From positions 227,876 through 291,875 of the forward strand of contig MEOA01000003.1 in NCBI GenBank assembly GCA_001768515.1: a DNA stretch of 64,000 bases, read 5' to 3'. Every line of letters begins with the position of its first letter. Within the stretch, counting starts at the first letter, position 1. This DNA comes from Bacteroidetes bacterium GWE2_42_24. GTDB lineage: Bacteria > Bacteroidota > Bacteroidia > Bacteroidales > TTA-H9. A program made the position numbers and the translations under genes. Under the pieces are notes generated by a model, which saw nothing but the letters and a program-made list of their open reading frames with translations, did not search any database and was not told the origin of the DNA. Positions 44,967 through 54,000 of the stretch are shown here, in pieces.

Positions 44967-47171
44967 ATGAAAAAATTTCTTAGCATAGCATTTGCTGCAA
45001 TACTTCTCGCAGCGATGACCGTGTCCTGTACCAAGGACCTTGATATTGAGCCAATTGATCCAAATCAGCTTACCTCGAATATAGTTTTTGATAGCCCGGA
45101 ATCCTATACTTATGCGCTGGCTAAACTATATGCTTCATTCTCGGTAAGCGGACAAAGAGGTCCCTCTGGCTTGCCCGATATCTCAGGCATTGATGAAGGG
45201 TTCGGAAACTACCTTCGTCAATATTGGAATGCGCAGGAGCTTTCGACCGATGAAGCCGTTATGGCCTGGAACGATCAGACTATAAAAGACTTTCATTGGC
45301 AAACCTGGGCTCCCAACGATGTGTTCATCGGAGCCGTCTATTCGCGCATCTTCTTTACAATTTCTATCAGTAATGAACTGGTCAGGGCAACTGCCGGTAA
45401 AACCGAATCTGACATGGTACGCTACAATGCTGAAGCCCGTTTTGTAAGGGCTCTGGCCTATTATCATGCACTTGATCTGTTTGGCAATCCTCCTTTCGTT
45501 ACCGAGGCTGACCTTCCGGGTACTTTCTATCCCGCTCAAACCAATGCTGCCGATCTGTTTGCCTATATTGAATCAGAATTAAAGGCCATCGAGAACAATC
45601 TTGGTGCCCCTCGTTTTGAATATGGCCGTGCCGATAAGGCTGCCGCCTGGACGCTGCTTGCCAAGTTGTACCTGAATGCCTCAGTATACATCGGGGAAGA
45701 TAAAAGTACTGAGTGCCTGGAGTACTGTAACAAAGTTTTGGATGCAGGATACTCACTGGCACTGCCCAATGTGCCAAACGGGATTCCCTCAGGGTACTTA
45801 CGTAATTTCTCGGCCGATAACAATACAAGTCCTGAAATTATTTTTGCAATCAATTGCGATGGCCAATATACCCAGAGTTATGGCGGCATGACTTACCTTA
45901 TTCATGCAGCCGTTGGTGGCAGCATGAATCCCGCCGATTTCGGTATTGGTAGTGGCTGGGGTGGTATCCGTACCACCAAGGCATTGGTTTATAAATTCGA
46001 TCCTGAAGCCGTTAAATCTCCAAATCCCATGCTTCGGTTTGGAAAACAGGGCATCCTGAAGAACACCAATTACGACGTAATCGAAGTTCCTGGTGCACAT
46101 CAGGGCTGGGATCCCGCTACGGCTCCTCAACTGGCTTCTGTTGGCGGTGATGGCATCTATGAAGGTTATGTGTGGTTTCCTGACGCCCTTAACGCATTCA
46201 AGTTCACTCAGGGTGGTAATTGGGACACCAACTGGGGTGATTCAGGTGGTGATGGAACACTGGAACCTGGTGGTGATAACATCGTCGCCACTGAAGCGGG
46301 GTATTACAAACTCGTTGTTGATCTGAATACCCTCACTTATACCATGACCCTCACCGATTGGGGCGTCATCGGCAGTGCTACTGCAGGCGGTTGGGATTCG
46401 GATCAGAATATGACTTATGATGCTGCAACCGGATTGTGGTCTGCTACCTTAAGCCTCTCTGCAGGTGAACTGAAATTCCGTGCTAATGATGGTTGGGATC
46501 TTAACTATGGCGATGATGGGGCCAATGGCATTTTGGAAACCGGTGGTGCCAACATCGTTATTCCTCAGGGTGGTATATGCTTGATAACCATGAAACTCGG
46601 TACACCGGATTATACTTATACCATTGAAATGGCTGATAGCCGTGCATTGTTCTGGACTGATAAGCAGTCGCTTGAAATCAACGACATTGGGCAGTTTACC
46701 GAAGGTTGGGGCATCACCAAATTCAGGAACGTGAATGGCGATGGCTCTGAAGCCATCCATCCGCATGATGACTTTGTGTGTACTGACTACCCGATGTTCC
46801 GTCTGGCTGACGTCTACCTGATGTATGCTGAAGCTGTTCTCCGCGGTGGTTCAGGTGGTGACCGGGGTACTGCACTCGATCTGGTTAATCAGATTCGTGA
46901 ACGTGCTTATGGGAATAGTAGCGGCAATATAAATGATGGCGAACTAAATCTTGATTTCATCCTGGATGAGCGTGCACGCGAACTTTACTGGGAAGGACAC
47001 CGCCGTACCGACCTTATCCGCTTCGGACAGTTTACCAATGGTACCTACGTATGGCCATGGAAAGGAAAAGCCTTTGACGGAACTCAGGTTCCTGCCTACC
47101 GTAACCTCTACCCGATACCTTCTGCCGATATGAATGCCAATCCTAACCTGAAGCAGAACTTTGGTTACTAA
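44967..47171 (+). CDS. susD: SusD-family lipoprotein with inserted SusE/F-like modules
   Basis: SusD is the surface lid of SusC and binds starch. This protein is 734 residues, clearly longer than usual (about 500-550). It has a lipoprotein signal (MTVSCTKD), TPR-like SusD helices (about 90-250, RFVRALAYYHALDLFGNPPF), and the C-terminal SusD part (FRLADVYLMYAEAVLRGG, then ILDERARELYWEGHRRTDLIRFGQF). Between them, about residues 390-556, lie two Trp/Gly/Asp-rich modules that look like SusE/SusF starch-binding domains (FKFTQGGNWDTNWGD... and FRANDGWDLNYGDDG...). These would give extra starch-binding sites on the lid. The gene lies between susC and susE with short gaps. Confidence 0.92.
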   Translation: MKKFLSIAFAAILLAAMTVSCTKDLDIEPIDPNQLTSNIVFDSPESYTYALAKLYASFSVSGQRGPSGLPDISGIDEGFGNYLRQYWNAQELSTDEAVMAWNDQTIKDFHWQTWAPNDVFIGAVYSRIFFTISISNELVRATAGKTESDMVRYNAEARFVRALAYYHALDLFGNPPFVTEADLPGTFYPAQTNAADLFAYIESELKAIENNLGAPRFEYGRADKAAAWTLLAKLYLNASVYIGEDKSTECLEYCNKVLDAGYSLALPNVPNGIPSGYLRNFSADNNTSPEIIFAINCDGQYTQSYGGMTYLIHAAVGGSMNPADFGIGSGWGGIRTTKALVYKFDPEAVKSPNPMLRFGKQGILKNTNYDVIEVPGAHQGWDPATAPQLASVGGDGIYEGYVWFPDALNAFKFTQGGNWDTNWGDSGGDGTLEPGGDNIVATEAGYYKLVVDLNTLTYTMTLTDWGVIGSATAGGWDSDQNMTYDAATGLWSATLSLSAGELKFRANDGWDLNYGDDGANGILETGGANIVIPQGGICLITMKLGTPDYTYTIEMADSRALFWTDKQSLEINDIGQFTEGWGITKFRNVNGDGSEAIHPHDDFVCTDYPMFRLADVYLMYAEAVLRGGSGGDRGTALDLVNQIRERAYGNSSGNINDGELNLDFILDERARELYWEGHRRTDLIRFGQFTNGTYVWPWKGKAFDGTQVPAYRNLYPIPSADMNANPNLKQNFGY

Positions 47172-47190
47172 TCTTTAATTTGATACTACT

Positions 47191-48306
47191 ATGAAAAAAA
47201 TATCAATATTTTCAATTATCCTGTTCGGTGTCCTTGCACTTTCATCGTGTAATAAGGATGAGGAGAAGGTGGTGATCAACCCGAATGCCGGTGTGCTCAC
47301 AGCACCAACTAGTGGTACTTCATGGGTACTGACCGAAAATGATACTGTTGCAAAGCAGTTTACCTGGACCGCCAGCGAATTTGGCTTTCAGGCATCCGTG
47401 ACCTATGATGTGCAGATTGCAAAAGCAGGAACCAGCTTTGCAGACTCAAGATCACTTGGTGGTGGTAACATGGTTTATAGCAGCGAGATGTCGGTAAATT
47501 CGTTGAATAACATTGTTCAGGGATTTTTGTCAGACCCCAAAGTTGCCGAGGCTGTTGATTGCGAAATCAGGGTCAAAGCGACCGTGGCCGATAGTTATGA
47601 TCCTATCTATTCTGCTGTTACTTCGGTGACGATTACACCATATATTAAAGAGGTTAGTCCTATTTATCTCTTGGGCGATGCTACAACAGTCGGTTGGAAT
47701 AATACCGCTGCACTTGAAATGCCCCATCTTGCCGATGGTAAGTATGCCATTGTTGCCAGCCTGAGCGGTGTAGCCGGTACCTATATCAAGTTTATCGCCA
47801 ACCTTGGTGCATGGGCCCCTCAATGGGGTACCGATGCCAGCGGTACTGCCGAGGCAGGAAACCTGGTTTACAGACCAACGGAATCAGTGGCTGATCCGGC
47901 TTCTATTCCTACTGCTGAAGTTGCAGGTGATTATCGTATTGTTGCTGATATTGTTAATCTTACCTATGAGGTCACACCTGTTACATCTGAATTGTATATG
48001 CTGGGAGATGGCACCACGGCCGGCTGGGATAACACCGCACCGCTACAGATGGAGAAGATATCTCCGGGTATTTTCAGGCTTAAGACTACATTGGGAGGTG
48101 ATGGACTATTCCTGAAGTTTATTACAACGATAGGTGCCTGGGCTCCGCAATATGGTACCGATGCTTCCGGGACTTCTATGGAAGGAAACCTGGTGTTCCG
48201 TCCCGATGAAACAGCATCCGATCCTTCTGCAATTCCTTGTCCTTCAGCAGCAGGTGAATACACTGTTATTGTCAACCTTGCTAAAATGACTTATTCGATT
48301 CAATAA
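47191..48306 (+). CDS. susE: SusE/SusF-type starch-binding outer-membrane lipoprotein
   Basis: This 371-residue surface lipoprotein has the signal VLALSSCNKDE, an N-terminal SusE-type Ig-like domain (about 35-150), and two tandem starch-binding modules of about 105 residues each (about 155-262 and 263-371). The modules are close copies: YLLGDATTVGWNNTAAL versus YMLGDGTTAGWDNTAPL, and GAWAPQWGTDASGT versus GAWAPQYGTDASGT. The conserved Trp and Lys-Phe-Ile residues are the type that stacks on glucose rings. It holds starch at the cell surface for SusC/SusD. Start is 19 bases after the susD stop, and a strong terminator follows. Confidence 0.9.
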   Translation: MKKISIFSIILFGVLALSSCNKDEEKVVINPNAGVLTAPTSGTSWVLTENDTVAKQFTWTASEFGFQASVTYDVQIAKAGTSFADSRSLGGGNMVYSSEMSVNSLNNIVQGFLSDPKVAEAVDCEIRVKATVADSYDPIYSAVTSVTITPYIKEVSPIYLLGDATTVGWNNTAALEMPHLADGKYAIVASLSGVAGTYIKFIANLGAWAPQWGTDASGTAEAGNLVYRPTESVADPASIPTAEVAGDYRIVADIVNLTYEVTPVTSELYMLGDGTTAGWDNTAPLQMEKISPGIFRLKTTLGGDGLFLKFITTIGAWAPQYGTDASGTSMEGNLVFRPDETASDPSAIPCPSAAGEYTVIVNLAKMTYSIQ

Positions 48307-48325
48307 TAGTTGACAATTCTTATAG

Positions 48326-48359
48326 AAAGCCACTCCGGATCATCCGGAGTGGCTTTTTT
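48326..48359 (+). terminator. Strong terminator between susE and the lipoprotein amylase
   Basis: A perfect 14-base stem (AAAGCCACTCCGGA with TCCGGAGTGGCTTT, loop TCA) is followed by a T-run. It starts 19 bases after the susE stop and 65 bases before the amylase start, so amylase expression needs readthrough or its own promoter. Confidence 0.9.
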
Positions 48360-48390
48360 AATCAGTTTTGGCCAATCCTTAATCTTCAAA

Positions 48391-50241
48391 ATGAATGAAA
48401 TGAAGAAATACCTTTACGCTTTTATATTTTTAACTGCAGGTGCCTGTACCGTTTCTCAAAAGGCGGAACCCGACACTACCATTCCCCCTGCATGGGCTAA
48501 AAATATGGTCTGGTATCAGATTTTTCCGGAGCGCTTCGCCAATGGTGATACCACCAATGATCCCACCATCGCATCCATCACTACACCTTCGGCTTCCTTC
48601 CCCGTTCCAGATGATTGGGCTCTTACACCCTGGACCAGCGATTGGTTTACCATGGAAACATGGGCTGCCGAAACCGGTAAAGAGTTAAAAGAAACTACCC
48701 AACACCGCCGTTATGGTGGCGACCTGAAAGGTGTAATGAACAAACTTAATTACTTGTCGGATCTTGGGATTACAGCCATCTACTTTAATCCGCTCAACGA
48801 TGCCCCTTCGCTTCATAAATACGATGCCCGAAATTACCATCACATCGACATTAACTTCGGTCCTGACCCTGAGGGTGACATGAAGCTAATGGCCACAGAA
48901 AACCCCGGTGATCCCGCTACCTGGAAATGGACTTCAGCCGACCGTCTCTTCCTCGATCTTGTCGACTCCCTGCATCGGCGCGGCATTCGCGTAATCATGG
49001 ATTATTCGTGGAATCATACCGGCGTCCTCTTCTGGGCATGGCAGGATCTGGTGAAGAACCAGGAGAAATCGCCTTATCGTGACTGGTACGAAATTGTAAG
49101 GTTTGACGATCCCGGTACGCCTGAAAACGAATTTGAGTACAAAGGCTGGCTTAACATCATGAGTCTTCCGGAGCTTAAGAAGGTCGATGTGCCTGTTGCC
49201 CGTGTTTCGGGTCATCCTTACGAGGGAAACATCGCTGAAGGGCCTAAAAAGCACATTCTGGAGGTAACCCGGAGGTGGCTGGCACCCGATGGTGACACAG
49301 CCAAAGGTATTGACGGGTTCAGGCTCGATGTGGCCGATCAGATTCCCATGGGATTCTGGCGTGAATACCGCACCTACGTGAAGGCGATTAAACCTGAAGC
49401 CTATCTGACTGGTGAAATCTGGTGGGAGAAATGGCCCGATGAAATGATGAATCCTGTTCCCTATTGCAGCGGTGACGTGTTTGATGCCGTGATGTTTTAT
49501 CAGATCTACCGGCCGGCACGCAGTTTATTCGCGCAACCTGATGAACCTATCGACGCGGCAGCTTTTGTTGACAGCCTGAACTTCCAGTGGAACAGGTTGG
49601 CTGAGCCTTTCCGTTACAGCCAGATGAACGTCAATGCAACCCACGATAGCCCCCGCCTGCTGACCTGTTTCGCCAACAAAGGGAAATATAAGTTTCATAA
49701 CTCCCCATACGATGACCCCCGGAACATCAGCGGCAAACCCGATGAGGAAGTGTATGCACGGGTGCGTCTGTATCTTGTACACCAATTTACAAATATTGGT
49801 GCCCCTTCCATCTGGGCAGGAGATGAAATGGGAATGTGGGGAGGCGATGATCCCGATCCACGTAAGCCACTCTGGTGGCCTGAATTTACATTTGACCCGG
49901 AGACCCGTACCAACATTCAAACCGGGCCGAAAGAATATGATCAGGTTGGTTTTAACAACAACCACTTTAAATTTGTAAAACAACTCATCAGGCTTCGGAA
50001 GGACAATCCCGTGTTGGTTGACGGGAAGATTGAATTTCTGGTAGCAGATGGGCCGGTATTGGTTTACCGGCGTTATACCGATAAAGCCCAAATGGTGATG
50101 GTCTTTAATGTCTCCACAACTCCACATGAGGTGGAAATACCAGAAGGGAAGTGGCAGAACCTGCTTGATGGAAAGACCATCAATGGCGGGAAAGTAAGTT
50201 TGGAAGGGCTGAGTGCTCTTGTATTAAAACCGGGAAACTAA
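48391..50241 (+). CDS. GH13 alpha-amylase/neopullulanase-like lipoprotein
   Basis: This 616-residue glycoside hydrolase family 13 enzyme has a lipoprotein signal (FIFLTAGACTVSQ), placing it at the cell surface or in the periplasm, as SusG or SusA. The barrel motifs are FNPLNDAPSLHKYDARNYH, VIMDYSWNHTG, the nucleophile in GFRLDVADQ, the acid/base in LTGEIWWEKW, and the Asp in NATHDSPRLL, followed by a C-terminal beta-domain. The start is set at 48391 (48400 is also possible) because earlier in-frame codons lie inside a terminator hairpin and the signal peptide begins here. With the T9SS amylase it should supply the oligosaccharides imported by SusCD. A strong terminator follows. Confidence 0.93.
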   Translation: MNEMKKYLYAFIFLTAGACTVSQKAEPDTTIPPAWAKNMVWYQIFPERFANGDTTNDPTIASITTPSASFPVPDDWALTPWTSDWFTMETWAAETGKELKETTQHRRYGGDLKGVMNKLNYLSDLGITAIYFNPLNDAPSLHKYDARNYHHIDINFGPDPEGDMKLMATENPGDPATWKWTSADRLFLDLVDSLHRRGIRVIMDYSWNHTGVLFWAWQDLVKNQEKSPYRDWYEIVRFDDPGTPENEFEYKGWLNIMSLPELKKVDVPVARVSGHPYEGNIAEGPKKHILEVTRRWLAPDGDTAKGIDGFRLDVADQIPMGFWREYRTYVKAIKPEAYLTGEIWWEKWPDEMMNPVPYCSGDVFDAVMFYQIYRPARSLFAQPDEPIDAAAFVDSLNFQWNRLAEPFRYSQMNVNATHDSPRLLTCFANKGKYKFHNSPYDDPRNISGKPDEEVYARVRLYLVHQFTNIGAPSIWAGDEMGMWGGDDPDPRKPLWWPEFTFDPETRTNIQTGPKEYDQVGFNNNHFKFVKQLIRLRKDNPVLVDGKIEFLVADGPVLVYRRYTDKAQMVMVFNVSTTPHEVEIPEGKWQNLLDGKTINGGKVSLEGLSALVLKPGN

Positions 50242-50300
50242 ACCAGCGTTTTCAAGAAGAGGCAAAGCGAATAGCATTCCCGTTACCCCATGGTAATTAT

Positions 50301-50339
50301 TGGCAGATAACAGATAAGATGTTGTCTGCCAGTTTTTTT
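50301..50339 (+). terminator. Terminator of the lipoprotein amylase gene
   Basis: TGGCAGATAACA pairs with TGTTGTCTGCCA (one G-U wobble) around a 7-base loop, followed by seven T residues. Confidence 0.88.
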
Positions 50340-50390
50340 GTCATGTGGGTTGGATGGCTGTTCGGTCTGATGACCTATGCAACAGTATTC

Positions 50391-50813
50391 ACGAATTAAC
50401 GCGAAGTAGCGTGAAAAGTAATTCGTAAAATTCGTACAATTAGTGGATAAAAAAGAAGCATCCACGAATTAGCATATTATACACGCTCAGGCCACAGCGT
50501 GTAATACAGGATAAGATGTTATCCACGAATTACACGAATTAACATGAAGAAGAATTCGTTCAATTCGTTCAATTCGTGGATAAAAAAGTCAGCGAATTAA
50601 CATGAAAGAATGCGAAGAAGAATTCGATCAATTCGTTCAATTCGTGGATAAAAAAGTCAACGAATTAACATGAATTAGCACGAAGAAGAATTTGTTAATT
50701 CGTTCAGATGGGGGATAAAAGAAGCGTCCACGAATTACACGAATTAACATGAATTAGCACGAAGAAGCACAAAGAAGAATTCGTTCAATTTGATCAATTA
50801 GTGGATAAGCACT
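50391..50813. repeat. Array of ACGAATT/AATTCGT hairpins
   Basis: About five imperfect inverted repeats follow one another. A clear unit is 50521-50582: ATCCACGAATTACACGAATT on the left and AATTCGTTCAATTCGTGGAT on the right. The segment TTCGTGGATAAAAAAGTC recurs at 50573 and 50641, giving a period near 68 bases. Later units add TTAGCACGAAGAAG. Similar ACGAATT palindromes are scattered in many environmental Bacteroidota genomes as far as I recall. Confidence 0.75.
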
Positions 50814-51072
50814 CCAGCTATGATCCTTGTTAATCAATAACCTGGTGTTATTCCCTTAAACACCATTTTTTTGGTAATTCTGATGATCCCGGATAGTTAT
50901 TTTGGGAGTCAAAGCCAAAGCTAACGCTAAAGCCATAGTGATGTTATACAGAGTTATACAGAGAGAAAATACCTAACTCAGTAGTTTTCCGTGAAACTAT
51001 CGCACCACTGACATCTCGCGTCAGCCAGCCAAAGCCAAAGCTAACCTCAACCTGATAGAGTTGAGTCTACTG

Positions 51073-54000
51073 CTACTTCCTCATGAAATCTGCCATCCGG
51101 TTTCTGAAATTTGCTTTCTCTTCATCGGTCATCAGGTAATCGAGTCTTCCCATTGATTGCTGAAGGTTGAAATAACTTTTGATGAAGGTGTTGAATGAGG
51201 TGTTCACCGACATGCTGGTGGTGAGGTTTTGCTGCTGGGCATCCAGCACATCAAGGATGCTGTTTTGTCCAAGCAGGTACTGGTTGTTAATGATCTCGAA
51301 ATTCTTTGCGGCTGCCGCTTCAGCAATCTTCATTTGTTTGTAATCGTAATATGACGACATGAGGGCCATCAGGTTTGAGAAGATCGAAGCTTCCAGTTTA
51401 TCGGCAAGCGATTGTTGTTCGCTTTTTAATTGCGCCAGCACCAGTTGGGCTCTTCGGGCGTTTGCATTGTTTCTTAATCCCGTGAAAAGGGGGAAAGCTA
51501 CTTTTACCCCCAATGACCATGAGTAATCGGAGATGGATGATTCTAATCCTCCGGGACCGGTGTAGTGTTTTTGGTACAGGATGTTGGAGTAGTTTCCAAA
51601 AGCGCTTGCGGTGGGCGTGTATCGCGAGATGCTGTTCGATCTGAAGGTCCTTTGCTGAGCTTCGATCATGTATTTAAACTGGCGGAGTGCAGGGGAGTGT
51701 TCGATCCCTTCCTGAACCAGAAAGCTTCCAAGTTTGCGTAGCCTGAGGGGATCATCCAGGATGCTCTGAAAGGCAGAGTCGGCAATCAGGAATCCTGATT
51801 CATCAAGGTCGAATTCCAGCAGATCGTATGATATGAGGCTCCTGACATGAATCAACTGCCTAAGCTGAGCCGAGATTTGTGCAATGGCAGTATAGGACGA
51901 GATGACGTCTCTTTTGGAGCTTGCTACCTCAATTTGCCACCTGAGCACTTCATCCTCTCCGGCTGAACCTGTCTCTTTTTTCATCTTTGAAACCTCAAGG
52001 TTCGATCGGGTGATCATCAGGTCGTTGATGAACAGGTAAAAGTTGGCGCGGTTTTCGAGGATGTTGAGGTAAGCCTGAGCCACCTGGTTACCGATGTCAA
52101 GTTGTTGGTTCAGCAAACCTTCTGTCTTTGCTGACTGGTTTGATCTGGCGATCTTAATACCCGACAAGGCTTGTTCTGAATAGATCGTTTGCGAAGCGGA
52201 TACATTTGCAGTGACCAATTGGGGTGGCTGATAACTGGCCTGATCGTACAGGGCTCCGGTAGCATTTACATCAATGTAGGGGAGTAAGGCTGAACGTGCG
52301 ATGTTGATATCCTCTGAGCCGGCCATGACATCAAACCGGGTAGCATTCAGATCGGGGTTGCTGTCGATTGCCAGTGTGATCAGTTGAGGCAGCGAAATGA
52401 ATCGCAGGGAGGTGTCCTGATCCTTCAGATCGACGATCGTTGCCTCGGTTAATAGATCCCATGTAATAAGGTTAAGCCTGAGTTTCCCAAAGGTACCGAG
52501 GTTTAGGAAGACACCTCTCCCTGCAAGCAACTCAACGGGAAGGGCTGAGGCATTCTGCCCCAGCAATATTTGCTGAATGTTGAGTGCTATTCGTTTCGAC
52601 AATCTGCCTATAATTGACGGGTAAACAGATGCAAGTGCCCCTTTTTTAACGAGTGTCTGGTCGTAGCTGAAACTGGGTATTTTCCTGACGTTCAGTGAAT
52701 CGAACAGTCGGTCGAACTCTTCATCGGGTAAGCGGAAGAGGGCATCCACATAAACAGCATCGGCCTGGGGGGGGATTGATCTTAAGATGGCATCGGCTGA
52801 AGTGTCGGCCAGAATAAGATCGATGGTAACATCTGAAATGGTGTCAAAATTGTTGGCAGGAATGTGAGCCGGATTGATGAGATCATAATAATCGCTGCTG
52901 ACAACCAGCGAAAGCCTCTTAAAAGGAACGATTTTCTTCAGCTCTGTCAATTCATTATCTACCGGAGGTTTGAGCTGAACATAAGAGAGGTTATTTATCC
53001 CGCTGGTGCCATGCTGCCAGGGGATCTTTTGCAGTTCATGGTTGATGACCATACCAGCTATCACTGGTTTTGCCAGTGATTTACGGGTGGCCATATCCTG
53101 GGATGCCAACACGCCCATCGACACGATAATATCTACTTCACGATCGGCCAGTAGTCTGGAATTAATGGCGCGAACCGATGCCGCGCTCCAGCTTCCGGTT
53201 GTACGTGAGATGTCGGTTATGACGACATCAACCTGGCCTGCCATGAGACTTTTTATTTCACGGACAACCTGTTGCTGGAAAGTCTCATTTACACTTGACG
53301 GGCCGTCATATACCACGGCTACGCTGACACTCCCTGTGTTTTGACGGAAGATCTTCTGCGCCTGAGTATCAGTGGTGCCCAGTGTGAATGTTGCCAGCAG
53401 GATCAACGATACTACCATGGTGCTGAGTCCCTGTTTCTTAGCTTTAATTCTACTTGCCTGTTTGTTTTTCCTTCTTTCGAGGACGTTGGCCAATTTCTCA
53501 TAAATGATGGGCACGACGATCAGGGTAAGAAACATGGAGCTGGTGAGGCCGCCAATTAATACCCATGCCAGCCCGTTTTTCCATTCGGCACCTGCACCTG
53601 AAGCCGTGGCTATGGGTAACATTCCGAAAATCATGGCAAAAGTGGTCATGAAAATAGGTCGTATACGCATTTTACCGGCATCAATCAGCGCAGCACGGAT
53701 GGATTCACCGGCAGCCCGTTGCTCGTTCGCCCTGTCGACGATCAGGATGGCATTTTTAGACACCAGACCGATCATCATAATCAATCCAAGAATGGAAAAA
53801 ACGTTGATGGTGTTATCGGTAATAGCCAGCGCCAGGATGGCACCAATGAGCGCGACGGGGATCGAGAACAAAACGATAAAAGGGTAAATAAAGGAATCGT
53901 AGAGGATTACCATGATAAAATAAACGAAGATGATCCCCGCGAAAAGCGCTACAAAGAGACTCAGGAATGAATCGATCATCTCATCCTGATCGCCACCGAA

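Larger units (their letters stand above)
50242..51072. other. 831-base repeat-rich intergenic region
   Basis: The region holds the amylase terminator (50301-50339), the palindrome ACACGCT/AGCGTGT (50481-50502), an array of ACGAATT hairpins (50391-50813), and a low-complexity tract with AAAGCCAAAGCTAAC words (about 50928-51045). No gene is present. Confidence 0.7.

Noticed and set aside
50391..50813. CRISPR-like repeats after the amylase gene
   Set aside because: Repeats are variable inverted units without unique spacers of constant length.
53341..53480. Sequencing frameshift creating an artificial RND-TolC fusion
   Set aside because: The frame is open and coding-like on both sides, and the joint encodes a sensible basic linker plus hydrophobic segment. 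I kept the fusion but ask for a read check.
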